Of a DNA stretch of 38,256 nucleotides, positions 10,401-17,467 are shown one piece after another. How positions within the stretch are numbered: position 1 is the stretch's first letter; the number at the start of each line of letters is the position of its first letter. The notes beneath the pieces were generated by a model. The model was not told the DNA's origin and ran no database searches. It saw only the letters and a program-made list of their open reading frames with translations. The DNA comes from Nostoc sp. WHI (lineage in GTDB: Bacteria; Cyanobacteriota; Cyanobacteriia; Cyanobacteriales; Nostocaceae). The stretch lies in contig NZ_WBKM01000119.1 of assembly GCF_015714725.1 (NCBI RefSeq), positions 1 through 38,256 on the forward strand. Reading direction: 5' to 3'. The translations under genes were made by a program, and so were the position numbers.

Positions 10401-13061
10401 AGGACACATCTAAGAGAAAGTCTCAAGCCACTCCAGAATTGCTATCAGGTTGGTATTGAGCAGGGCGATTTAGAGTTTGCTGGCTACGCTGCCATGCATT
10501 TTTGTGGTTATTCATTTGCGGTAGGTCAACCTCTAGCTGAACTACAATTACACCTGACCAATTATGCCCAGGCAGTGAAACACCTCAAGCACTCAGCTGG
10601 CATTCATTTCGTGGAGATTTGCTGGCAGACTGTTTTGAACTTGATTGAGGAAGTTGCAGATCCTAGCATTTTATCAGGTCAAGCTTATGATCAAGCAATC
10701 CGGCTACCCCAGATGCAACAAACCAATTTTCACGGAGGTTTGTTCTATTTCTATTTGAATAAATTATTTCTGTGTTATCTGTTTGACGATGCAAATCAGG
10801 CGATCGCCAATGCTGTTCTAGCACAAGAATATTTACCAGCCATGACCGGAACGGCGTTGGTTGCGATCTTTCGGTTTTACGATTCTTTATCCCAACTGGC
10901 GGTGTATTCCAACACAGATGCCGCAAAACAGTCAGAGTTGCTGGAGCAGGTAGCAGAAAATCAGGCAAAAATGCAGCTTTGGGCGCACCATGCTCCGATG
11001 AACTATTTGCACAAGTGGCACTTGGTAGAAGCAGAACGACATCGAGTATTGGGTGAGGTGGTAGAAGCAATGGATGCCTACGATCGCGCGATCGCCCTGG
11101 CAAGGGAAAACGAATATCTGCAAGAAGAGGCTTTAGCTAACGAACTAGCAGCAAAGTTTTATCTGGCAAATAACCGGATGATGATTGCCAAAGCCTATCT
11201 ACAAGAGGCGAAGTATGGTTATTTAAGGTGGGGGGCAACCGCTAAAGTCCAAGATTTAGAGAAGCAATATCCCCAACTGCTAGAACTGCGATCGCTAAGA
11301 ACCGGAACACGTAAACTTGACATTACAGAATCGGGTTCAACCAAATTAGAAGCACTTGACCTAGAAACGGTGTTAAAAGCCTCTCAGGCGATCGCTAGTG
11401 AAATTCTCTTAGATAAACTCCTGGCAAAACTGATGAGCATCTTGATTGAGAATGCCGGGGCGCAAACAGGTTATCTGATTTTGCCAACACAAGACGAATG
11501 GCGGATTGAGGCGATGGGGTCGATTGGTGATGAGAAAGTAGCCGTTTTGCAATCAATTCCTCTGGAATCAATATCAGCAGTAAACAGCACTCCTTACTTG
11601 CCAACTGCCCTGATTAATTACGTAGTTCGCACCCAAGAAAGCGTCGTCCTCAATAATGCTGCTCAATTCGGCAACTTTCAATCTGAACCTTGGATTGTTC
11701 AGCACAAATCGAAGTCGATTCTTTGTGCGCCTCTATTAAACCAGGGAAAACTAACGGGAATTGTTCTTTTAGAAAACAATATTACCACCAGCGCATTTAC
11801 CCCGGAGCGAATTAAAATCCTCAGTCTACTTTCTACTCAGGCAGCTATTTCCATTGACAGTGCCCGTCTGTTGAAGCACCAGGGAGAACTGAATGAATCT
11901 TTACGAGATGAAATTGCCGAACGTCAGCAAGCCGAGAAAGAGCGCGATCGCTTGATTGCCATCCTGGAAGCATCCACTGATCATATTGGTATGGCAACCC
12001 CCCAAGGTAATGTTTTCTGGAATAATGCTCAAGCTAGGAAACTGGCAGGGATACCACTAGATGCAAACCTTTCTAAGATAAGTATCCCCAACTACCATCC
12101 CCAGTGGGCATTAGAGATTGTGCAAAATCAAGGCATTCCGGCGGCGATTCAAGATGGGAGCTGGGTTGGTGAAACCGCTTTGTTGGATAGTGATGGCAGA
12201 GAAATTCCGGTTTCCCAAATGATCATTGCTCACAAAACATCAGATGGCAGTCTGGAATATTTTTCTACCATCATGCGCGACATCAGCGCCCTGAAAGCGG
12301 TAGAGGCAGAAGTCCGCCAACTCAATGCTGAATTAGAAGAACGGGTAATGCAGAGGACTGCCCAATTGGAGGCTGCGAACAAAGCGTTGGAGGCTTTTTC
12401 TTACTCTGTTTCCCATGATTTGCGGGCACCCCTACGGGCGATCGCGGGTTTTTCTAGAATAATGCAAGAAGATTACGGACAGCAACTCGATTCAGAAGCC
12501 AATCGTTACCTAAAAGTTGTGCGGGACAATGCCAAACGCATGGGTGAGTTGATCGATGATCTGTTGAATTTATCCCGCCTGGATCGTAAGGATATGTCCC
12601 GGCAACCCGTCTTGTCAAATGAGGTGATTCAAACGGTGCTGAGTGATTTGGCTCCAGATTTGGTGGATCGTCAGATTGAGTTTGCGATCGCCGATTTACC
12701 CGGATGTCAAGCTGATATTTCCCTGCTCAAACAAGTCTGGATAAACCTGTTGTCCAATGCGATCAAGTACACCCGCCACAAATCCATTGCCTACATTGAA
12801 GTGGGTTATGAAGTTATGGATGGGGAAGGAGTGTATTTCATCAGAGATAATGGAGCAGGATTTGATATGCGGTATGCCGATAATCTGTTTGGGGTATTTC
12901 AACGTCTGCACCGCGAACAAGAGTTTGAAGGTACTGGGATTGGACTGGCGATCGTTCAACGCATTATTCAACGCCACAGTGGGCGTATCTGGGCCGAAGC
13001 AGCAGTTGATCAAGGCGCGACTTTTTACTTCACCATTCCCAATAAATTAACCCATGACTGA
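7410..13061 (+). CDS. giant Ser/Thr kinase - AAA ATPase - GAF - PAS - histidine kinase fusion
   Basis: This is an 1883-aa multi-sensor kinase of the kind expanded in Nostocales. It has an N-terminal protein kinase domain (about 1-275: Lys36, HKD at 126-128, DFG at 147-149, an activation segment with SPEQTGR), then an AAA/PknK-like ATPase (Walker A GYSGIGKS at 328-335, Walker B LVIFLDDLQWAD). A long helical, TPR-like region runs from about 560 to 1310. A GAF domain (about 1345-1500), a PAS domain (1520-1630), a short coiled coil and a HisKA/HATPase unit complete it, with H-box SVSHDLRAPLRAI (His1669) and phytochrome-type DNGAGFD and GTGIGLAI motifs. The protein may therefore phosphorylate Ser/Thr and His. 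The HRD motif is HKD, with the catalytic Asp kept. The ATG at 7410 has GAAGG about 10 nt upstream. The stop overlaps the next gene by 8 nt, so the two are probably cotranscribed and functionally coupled. The signal is unknown. Confidence 0.92.
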   Translation: MLKIPEYKIWIKIHESATSRVYRGIRKRDNLPVIFKILKEDYPTPEEITRYKLEYEITHSLSLKGVIQAYGLQQYQSTFVIILEDFGGESLTKIIATRRFSLIEFLKLAVQITESLSEIHTENIIHKDINPSNIVLNLETQQLKIIDFGISTALSRETLTLKNPTVLEGTLAYISPEQTGRMNRSLDYRTDFYSLGVTFYQLLTHRLPFESSDALELIHYHLALEPVPPHVIDPEIPIIVSEIVLKLLAKTAQERYQSAWGIKTDLEQCLIQVEHSGLIESFALAQQDISDKFHIPEKLYGREREVEILLQAIARIASSQVELMLIAGYSGIGKSVLVQEIYRPITQQRGYFVSGKFDQYQRNIPYFAIAQAFGSLIKQLLTEDEVQLCQWRDNLLTALASNSRVITQLIPALELIVGNQPDVPVLPPTEAQNRFNQVFQNFIRVFTQPQHPLVIFLDDLQWADNASLKLIQLLATTEGQSLLLMGAYRDNEVNAAHPLIQMVEEIRQGGGVVNQLFLSQLSLPNINQLIADTLHCQPEDSLPLADLVQQKTGGNPFFMNEFLKSLYTEKLLEFDCPTKKWQWSIEQIQNRGITDNIVDLMAGKIQKLNEQTQQVLQLSACIGNCFDLETLAFAAELSQQETAQALGAAIAEGLIVSMSNAHKAVVLDVQLPSNPTIEYKFAHDRIQQAAYSLISEAEQRKTHWQVGKCLLQMTSPEQLKDKIFDITNQLNLGRKFRETQSEQDNLSRLNLMAGEKAKASAAYDAALRYLQTGMELLTTDSWQTDYDLTLTLYSATAEAAYLSGNFEQVEQLFQQVIDQARTILATLKVYDVKIQTYVAQNKLLEAIQIGLQLLEQLRVHLPSQPTFEDVQQALSKTVSKLANRPIEDLVNLPMMSEPEVLGAMQLLARMCASAYLAVPPLFLLIVLKMVDLLVEYGNMMLAPFAYAAYGIILCGVVFEIEAGYQFGQLALSLLDRLDAKPIEARTLFPISDQINVWRTHLRESLKPLQNCYQVGIEQGDLEFAGYAAMHFCGYSFAVGQPLAELQLHLTNYAQAVKHLKHSAGIHFVEICWQTVLNLIEEVADPSILSGQAYDQAIRLPQMQQTNFHGGLFYFYLNKLFLCYLFDDANQAIANAVLAQEYLPAMTGTALVAIFRFYDSLSQLAVYSNTDAAKQSELLEQVAENQAKMQLWAHHAPMNYLHKWHLVEAERHRVLGEVVEAMDAYDRAIALARENEYLQEEALANELAAKFYLANNRMMIAKAYLQEAKYGYLRWGATAKVQDLEKQYPQLLELRSLRTGTRKLDITESGSTKLEALDLETVLKASQAIASEILLDKLLAKLMSILIENAGAQTGYLILPTQDEWRIEAMGSIGDEKVAVLQSIPLESISAVNSTPYLPTALINYVVRTQESVVLNNAAQFGNFQSEPWIVQHKSKSILCAPLLNQGKLTGIVLLENNITTSAFTPERIKILSLLSTQAAISIDSARLLKHQGELNESLRDEIAERQQAEKERDRLIAILEASTDHIGMATPQGNVFWNNAQARKLAGIPLDANLSKISIPNYHPQWALEIVQNQGIPAAIQDGSWVGETALLDSDGREIPVSQMIIAHKTSDGSLEYFSTIMRDISALKAVEAEVRQLNAELEERVMQRTAQLEAANKALEAFSYSVSHDLRAPLRAIAGFSRIMQEDYGQQLDSEANRYLKVVRDNAKRMGELIDDLLNLSRLDRKDMSRQPVLSNEVIQTVLSDLAPDLVDRQIEFAIADLPGCQADISLLKQVWINLLSNAIKYTRHKSIAYIEVGYEVMDGEGVYFIRDNGAGFDMRYADNLFGVFQRLHREQEFEGTGIGLAIVQRIIQRHSGRIWAEAAVDQGATFYFTIPNKLTHD

Positions 13062-13533
13062 CCAACCCATTGATCAGCCCACTGCCCCATTTTCCAACCA
13101 ATCAATTTCCATTTTGTTAGTTGAAGATAATCCTGCTGATGCAGAACTAGCTATCCGGGCATTGCGTAACAACAGAATTGGTAACCATATTCAACTGCTC
13201 CAAGATGGAGCAGAAGCCTTAGATTTTATCTTTTGTCGGGGAGACTATGCCCACCGTAGCATGACAAATCAACCCAAAGTCATTTTACTGGATTTGAAAC
13301 TGCCAAAGGTGAGTGGATTGGAAGTTTTACGGCAACTCAAGTCTGATCCACAGACACAAATGATTCCGGTTGTGGTGCTGACATCTTCCGCCCAAGACCG
13401 GGATATGATCGAGAGTTACAAGCTTGGGGTAAATAGCTACATCGTCAAACCTGTTGATTTTGAACAATTCAACCAGGTAGTCCAACAGCTTGGTTTTTAT
13501 TGGGTATTATTTAACCAACTGCCAGTTTTGTGA
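13054..13533 (+). CDS. Rcp-type single-domain response regulator
   Basis: This 159-aa stand-alone receiver domain has no output domain. The acidic pocket is in VEDNPAD, the phospho-acceptor is Asp80 in ILLDLKLPK, and the conserved Thr/Ser and Lys are in VLTSS and VKPVD. The insert-containing loop (FCRGDYAHR) and the C-terminal GFYW are typical of the Rcp1 family, the partners of phytochrome-like histidine kinases. It starts 8 nt inside the end of the giant kinase gene, whose H-box is also phytochrome-like, so it is the probable phosphoryl acceptor of that kinase. No output can be predicted; it may relay phosphate to another protein. Confidence 0.92.
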   Translation: MTDQPIDQPTAPFSNQSISILLVEDNPADAELAIRALRNNRIGNHIQLLQDGAEALDFIFCRGDYAHRSMTNQPKVILLDLKLPKVSGLEVLRQLKSDPQTQMIPVVVLTSSAQDRDMIESYKLGVNSYIVKPVDFEQFNQVVQQLGFYWVLFNQLPVL

Positions 13534-13579
13534 GAGGCAAGAACAGTTCCGAGTTCTGAGTAAAGAAGTGAGATTCCCA

Positions 13580-13620
13580 ACTCAGCACTCTTGACTCTTG
13601 ACTCTTGACTCTTGACTCAG
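13580..13620. repeat. short tandem heptamer repeat (ACTCTTG)
   Basis: Four consecutive copies of the heptamer ACTCTTG are flanked by ACTCAGC-type variants. This matches the short tandemly repeated repetitive (STRR) sequences of heterocystous cyanobacteria. It lies just after the Rcp gene and before an inverted-repeat element. Confidence 0.85.
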
Positions 13621-13624
13621 CACT

Positions 13625-13806
13625 GAATGGTACTAAGAAAAGCCCAAAGGCTTGTGTAACCTCGTTCCCAGTCTTAGACTGGGAATGTATTCTGAGAGGC
13701 TCTGCCTCTCGTCAAGAAAGAGGAGGCGGAGCCTCCCAATAGGATTCCCAGCCTAGAGGCTGGGAACCAGTCAGGGCAAGGGCTGTATCTTAACTTAGTG
13801 CCATTC
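13625..13806. repeat. palindromic repeat element nested in heptamer arrays
   Basis: The ends GAATGGTACTAAG (13625-13637) and CTTAGTGCCATTC (13794-13806) are inverted repeats matching at 12 of 13 positions. The interior contains several further stems, including CCCAGTC/GACTGGG around 13667-13684, GAGAGGC/GCCTCTC around 13695-13710 and CCCAGCC/GGCTGGG around 13747-13764. The element is about 180 bp, has no ORF, and would fold into a multi-branched RNA if transcribed. It is inserted between two heptamer arrays. Confidence 0.75.
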
Positions 13807-13890
13807 GACTCAGCACTCAGCACTCAGCACTCAGCACTCAGCACTCTTCACTCAGCACTCAGCACTCAGCACTCACTACTCAGCACTCTC
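13807..13890. repeat. short tandem heptamer repeat (CACTCAG) running into bioF
   Basis: About a dozen copies of CACTCAG or close variants (CACTCTT, CACTACT) run head to tail. The last three to four units lie inside the 3' end of bioF and supply its stop codon. Confidence 0.85.
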
Positions 13891-15071
13891 CTTAGCACTG
13901 CTACCAATTTGTCAATGTGTGCTGGTTCATGAGTTGCCATCAAAGATATTCTGATCCGACTTGTGGACACTGTGGGGGGACGAATTGCTGGGGCAAAAAT
14001 GCCAGCATCTCTTAACTGCTTTCCAGCTTTGAGGGCATCTGTAGCACTGGGCAATTGAAAACATAATATAGGTGATTCTGAAGGCAGTAATTTTAGATTA
14101 GGTAACTGTTGGTGCAGTAAATTTTTCAAGTAATGGACATTTTTCCACAATTGGGCACGGCGTTGCGGTTCTTGTTGCACTATCTTGACTGCTGCTAACG
14201 CTGCTGCTGTATCAGCAGGTGAAAGCCCAGTGGTGTAAATCCAACTGGGTGCACGGTTCCGCAAAAAGTCAATTAGAGCATTACTTCCGGCTACGTATCC
14301 GCCTAAACTTCCCAAAGCTTTACTCAAAGTGCCAATTTGAATTAACTGCTTTCCCGTACATCCAAAATGCTCGACACACCCAGCCCCAGTTTTTCCTAGT
14401 ACCCCGGTGGCATGAGCTTCATCAACTAGCAGCATACAGTTAAACTGATCAGCGAGATCCAAGAGTGCAGGTATTGGACATAAATCGCCATCCATACTGA
14501 AGACGCTATCAGTAAGAATCAAACAGCGTCGGTAGTTTTGTCTGTGCCAATTCAATTGGGTTTTCAGGACTGCCAAATCACAGTGCGGATATTCCACAAC
14601 TTTTGCACCACTGAGAATTGCCCCATTTTTCAGACTGGAATGATTGTACTGGTCAGATAAAATTAAATCGCGTTTGCCTACAAGGGCGGTAATTGCACCC
14701 AAATTGGCTAGATACCCGGAACTGAACACCAAGGCATCTTCTGTTTGTTTGGTCGATGCGATCGCCTCCTCTAACTCCCTGTGTAATTCTCTATGCCCAC
14801 TGAGTAATCTAGAACCAGTACTCCCAGTGCCAAATTCTTCAATAGCCGCAGTTGCCGCTACTATTAACTGCTGATCCCCCGCAAGTCCTAAATAATCATT
14901 GCTGGCAAAATTAATTACCTCTTGCCCAGCTAAAACCACTGTTGCACCTGGGCGACCGTGGATTGTTTGTACTGAACGATACCAGTCTGCCCGATGAATC
15001 GTTGCTAGAGATTCATCTAGCCAGGCATAAGGGTTAGTGGGCATAGGGGGCAGGGAGTAGGGCTGTTTCAT
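13866..15071 (-). CDS. bioF: 8-amino-7-oxononanoate synthase (biotin synthesis)
   Basis: This 401-aa PLP-dependent alpha-oxoamine synthase condenses pimeloyl-ACP/CoA with L-alanine, an early step of biotin synthesis in the cytosol. Visible family motifs are FASNDYLGL (55-63), [13 protein letters not shown] (81-93), the PLP-binding DEAHATG (Asp217) and the Schiff-base lysine Lys251 in [12 protein letters not shown]. Length and motif order fit BioF; other members of the family (glycine C-acetyltransferase, 5-aminolevulinate synthase) are less likely. The last residues and the stop codon come from a heptamer repeat array, so the C-terminus probably differs from that of relatives. The ATG lacks a clear Shine-Dalgarno sequence and overlaps the stop of a short upstream frame (ATGA), which suggests translational coupling. 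Met10 is an alternative start. Confidence 0.88.
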   Translation of the reverse strand: MKQPYSLPPMPTNPYAWLDESLATIHRADWYRSVQTIHGRPGATVVLAGQEVINFASNDYLGLAGDQQLIVAATAAIEEFGTGSTGSRLLSGHRELHRELEEAIASTKQTEDALVFSSGYLANLGAITALVGKRDLILSDQYNHSSLKNGAILSGAKVVEYPHCDLAVLKTQLNWHRQNYRRCLILTDSVFSMDGDLCPIPALLDLADQFNCMLLVDEAHATGVLGKTGAGCVEHFGCTGKQLIQIGTLSKALGSLGGYVAGSNALIDFLRNRAPSWIYTTGLSPADTAAALAAVKIVQQEPQRRAQLWKNVHYLKNLLHQQLPNLKLLPSESPILCFQLPSATDALKAGKQLRDAGIFAPAIRPPTVSTSRIRISLMATHEPAHIDKLVAVLRRVLSSEC

Positions 15072-15190
15072 TCCACAAGGGCAAGAAGTTTGTCAATATC
15101 ATGACAGAGAAATCTTTGAGCAGTTGTGATAGAAGCATGACCATTGCGACGGAGTATATTAAGTGTGTTAGCGATCGCGTCCCTCAACAC
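15068..15190 (-). CDS. possible 40-codon upstream frame or gene remnant coupled to bioF
   Basis: An open frame beginning at GTG (15190) encodes 40 residues ([10 protein letters not shown] at the start, [10 protein letters not shown] at the end). It stops with TGA overlapping the bioF ATG as ATGA. The frame has no Met codon and is closed upstream by an in-frame TAG. Its composition looks protein-like, but I do not recognise the family. It may be the tail of a gene destroyed by the nearby repeat element, or a small coupled leader. It is too short to be sure. Confidence 0.3.
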   Translation of the reverse strand: MLRDAIANTLNILRRNGHASITTAQRFLCHDIDKLLALVE

Positions 15191-15230
15191 TTGCTATTTT
15201 AGATCAATTAAGATTGCAACACATCCTTCC

Positions 15231-15375
15231 GTGTACACACAAGTCTTTCCTAAAACCTCAAGAAAGGTTATGCTACGCAAAACCTGTCCCTCTCCTTAGT
15301 AAGGAGAGGGATGTCCGCCAGGACAGGGTGAGGTTTTCCAAGGATTTCGGGTAATTCGATGACTTGTGTGTACAC
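15231..15375. repeat. MITE-like element with 15-bp terminal inverted repeats
   Basis: Perfect inverted termini GTGTACACACAAGTC (15231-15245) and GACTTGTGTGTACAC (15361-15375) bound a 145-bp element. The interior contains a hairpin of CCTCTCC/GGAGAGG and a C/G-rich stem. The right terminus also occurs at 126-139. There is no transposase ORF. The termini are self-complementary at their tips (GTGTACAC). Confidence 0.85.
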
Positions 15376-15388
15376 CATAGCTTTTTAA

Positions 15389-15408
15389 AGACGCGATTCA
15401 TCGCGTCT
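15389..15408. repeat. 20-bp near-palindrome (AGACGCGATT type)
   Basis: The stem AGACGCGA/TCGCGTCT is centred on 15398. The same sequence with one base change occurs inside the hglE coding region at 33496-33515, so this is a dispersed repeat family. Confidence 0.7.
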
Positions 15409-15500
15409 CTACAGATGGTCTATTTGTCGCCTTCTTTTTTAAAATTGGTATTAGCGTTACATTAAAGCTTTTTTGAGTTGAAGCAAGCTGTTGTTAGCAA

Positions 15501-15642
15501 GATTGCAATTTTCTGACTAAATATCACGCTTGTCGTGACTAACGTCGCAATTTTTTGACTAATCATCACGCTTGTCGTGACTAATGTCGCAATTTTTTAA
15601 CTAATATCATGCTTGTCGTGACTAATGTCGCAATTTTTGTTA
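15501..15642. repeat. tandem array of about 42-bp units, each with a hairpin
   Basis: Three units (15501-15543, 15544-15585, 15586-15626) and a partial fourth (15627-15642) share GTCGCAATTTTT, GACTAAT and TCACGCTTGTCGTGA. The last is a 5-bp stem with a 5-nt loop. Units differ by a few bases and 1-2 nt in length, with no spacer between them. The array lies 270 bp upstream of the 131-aa gene. Confidence 0.85.
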
Positions 15643-15684
15643 AGACTGCTAAAGTTATCGTTACACTAAATACCACTTTCCTCA

Positions 15685-15722
15685 AAAGTGACTGTATAGT
15701 TCGCCCCTCGTAGAGTCACTTT
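15685..15722. promoter_or_regulatory. inverted repeat upstream of the 131-aa gene
   Basis: The arms AAAGTGACT (15685-15693) and AGTCACTTT (15714-15722) are perfectly complementary and separated by 20 nt. This could be a transcript hairpin or a spaced operator. The rest of 15643-15909 is AT-rich, with no further gene. Confidence 0.4.
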
Positions 15723-15909
15723 ACAGGTAATAAATATAACTATTATACATTAGATAAATATAAGTAATTTACGCCAATGCTTGAAAGCACTACCGAAATT
15801 GTCGGAAAATTTTGTTAGAAAAAATACATTATTTAGTTAATTTTGCTGAACCGGAATGCATAGCTAGTAAGACAAGGTAGTTCCAGAACTTTCTCAAAGG
15901 AATGCCTTT

Positions 15910-16305
15910 ATGCCTCGTCAAAAACGTACATCCCGCGTTCTAGAAAAAGCTGTGTTGAGATCCGCTAGTCTCAGAGCGATTGACCCAAGCATGGATTTTG
16001 GGGATGCACGCAACTTAACTAATTTAATAGAACTAATGGCTCAACTACGTACCAAGATAAATGAGTATAATACTGCTCTTACCGTGGTGGACTCCTACAA
16101 AAGCGAGATTGATGAATTAGAAAAAACCTTAAATAATCTCTCTGACCAGATGCTACTGGGAATTGCCTTTAAATACGGCAAAGACAGCAGCGAATATGAA
16201 ATGGCGGGTGGTGTTCGCAAAAGAGAACGCATCCGCAGAAGCGTAGCCGGCCGCTTAAAAGCTGTTCCAGATGAAGTATCTAGTAACGACACCCAAACTG
16301 CGTAG
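15910..16305 (+). CDS. small basic coiled-coil protein of unknown function
   Basis: This 131-aa protein has no domain I recognise. The N-terminus is basic (MPRQKRTSRVLEKA). Residues about 35-80 form a predicted helical heptad-like segment (LIELMAQLRTKINEY, SEIDELEKTLNNL), and a second basic patch follows (RKRERIRRSVAGR, about 97-109). The acidic and polar tail is probably disordered. The combination of basic ends and a coiled coil could suit nucleic-acid binding, but this is inference only. The ATG has AAAGGA about 9 nt upstream; another ATG 8 nt earlier is out of frame. The gene has its own upstream region, full of repeats, and is followed by strong hairpins. Confidence 0.75.
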   Translation: MPRQKRTSRVLEKAVLRSASLRAIDPSMDFGDARNLTNLIELMAQLRTKINEYNTALTVVDSYKSEIDELEKTLNNLSDQMLLGIAFKYGKDSSEYEMAGGVRKRERIRRSVAGRLKAVPDEVSSNDTQTA

Positions 16306-16314
16306 TAAGCTAAT

Positions 16315-16374
16315 GTAGTTTTGATTTGCATAAGCAAAACTACACGTTGTAGGGGCAATTCATGAATTGCCCCT
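16315..16374 (+). terminator. two hairpins after the 131-aa gene
   Basis: A stem GTAGTTTT/AAAACTAC (16315-16343) is followed by a perfect 24-nt palindrome with arms AGGGGCAATTCA/TGAATTGCCCCT (16351-16374). They start 9 nt after the stop codon. There is no T-run, so the role in termination or mRNA stability is inferred. The palindrome resembles a dispersed cyanobacterial repeat. Confidence 0.5.
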
Positions 16375-16499
16375 AACTGAAAATAAGGGTTTCGGCTATT
16401 GTTTGCGTAAGTCCTATTATCATCAGTTGACTTTTTGCAAAGGTCTTGACTTTAGATCAATCCCCTTGGGATAAGATGATTTGCCTGTCGATGAGGCTT

Positions 16500-16528
16500 G
16501 TAGAGATGTTGCAATGCAACGTCTCTAC
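16500..16528 (-). terminator. palindrome downstream of rpaA
   Basis: The arms GTAGAGA and TCTCTAC flank a nearly self-complementary centre (TGTTGCAATGCAACG). It lies 37 bp past the stop of rpaA. It has no clear T-run and also resembles a common intergenic repeat, so it may be a terminator or simply a repeat. Confidence 0.4.
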
Positions 16529-16565
16529 ACCTCATGGCAAAGTTTAAGGGAATTTAGGGTAATTT

Positions 16566-17309
16566 CTATTCAACGACTGTCACAGAAGCCCCTTCACTCA
16601 CCTGAGGTATACTGGGTAACTCAAGACAGTATCCAGCACCATACACTGTCTTGATATAGCGGGGATGGCGGGGATCTGGTTCTAACTTGGTTCTTAAGTG
16701 GCGAATATGGACTCGAATCGTTTCAATGTCGTCATCAGGATCGTAGCCCCAAACTTCTCTGAGGATTTCGCTGGGGGAAACTGTTTGACCGTGGCGTTGA
16801 AGCAAGCAGTGAAGTAGCTCAAATTCCAAATGAGTCAATTTCACTGTGTCATTGAACCAAATTGCCTCAAATCTTTCGGGAACGAGGGTCAGTGAACCAT
16901 AATTAAGAATTTCACTATGCTTTGCTGCTTGGGGAATGCGGTCAGTACGCCGCAAAAGTGCCCGCACCCGTGCCAGCATTTCTTCAAGTTCAAAAGGCTT
17001 GGTGAGGTAGTCGTCTGCGCCAGCATTGAAGCCTTCTACCTTGTTCTGAGTTTGGCTCAAAGCCGTCAACATTAGCACGGGAATCTCAGAGGTGCGATCG
17101 TCACGACGCAGGCGTTGGCAAACGGTAAATCCATCTACTCTGGGCAACATCAAATCGAGCATGATCAAGTCTGGTTGTAGCTGGAGAGCCAGCGCTTGAC
17201 CTTTAATGCCGTCTTCAGCTTGACTAACATCGTAGCCAGCCATTTCCAAGTTGACGGCAACTAGTTCTGAAATCGCTGGGTCATCGTCTATGACAAGAAT
17301 CCTCGGCAT
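16566..17309 (-). CDS. rpaA: RpaA, OmpR-family clock-output response regulator
   Basis: This is a 247-aa response regulator. The receiver domain has the acidic pocket DDD at 8-10, the phospho-acceptor Asp52 in [12 protein letters not shown] and the conserved KPFE. The winged-helix DNA-binding domain of OmpR/PhoB type (about 135-235) includes [20 protein letters not shown] and HIRHLRTKL. The sequence is very close to what I recall of Synechococcus RpaA along its whole length, including [30 protein letters not shown] and [17 protein letters not shown]; Asp52 corresponds to its Asp53. RpaA is phosphorylated by SasA and dephosphorylated by CikA, and carries timing from the KaiABC clock to transcription. 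It is the orthologue by resemblance; the paralogue RpaB has a different N-terminus. It is divergent from the hydrolase gene across a 158-bp promoter region. Confidence 0.9.
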   Translation of the reverse strand: MPRILVIDDDPAISELVAVNLEMAGYDVSQAEDGIKGQALALQLQPDLIMLDLMLPRVDGFTVCQRLRRDDRTSEIPVLMLTALSQTQNKVEGFNAGADDYLTKPFELEEMLARVRALLRRTDRIPQAAKHSEILNYGSLTLVPERFEAIWFNDTVKLTHLEFELLHCLLQRHGQTVSPSEILREVWGYDPDDDIETIRVHIRHLRTKLEPDPRHPRYIKTVYGAGYCLELPSIPQVSEGASVTVVE

Positions 17310-17467
17310 TCTTAAAAAATTATTACTACTTGATTAACGATAAATAAGAGCTTTGTCTAGATACAAAGATTTCTGCATCGATTATGAAAAAGTTTTTAAA
17401 TCTTACATAAATATTAAGATTAAATGACTGTGAAATCAAGACTTAACTAAACAAAATCTTATAGTCT

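Noticed and set aside
10663..11103. 146-codon minus-strand frame inside the giant kinase gene
   Set aside because: It is antisense to a long gene with clear domains and has no recognisable protein features.
13807..13890. phase-variable coding repeat within bioF
   Set aside because: Only the last few codons lie in the array, beyond the catalytic fold, so on/off switching by slippage is unlikely; kept only as a remodelled C-terminus.
15501..15642. CRISPR array
   Set aside because: The repeats are imperfect and directly adjacent with no unique spacers, and no cas genes are present in the window.
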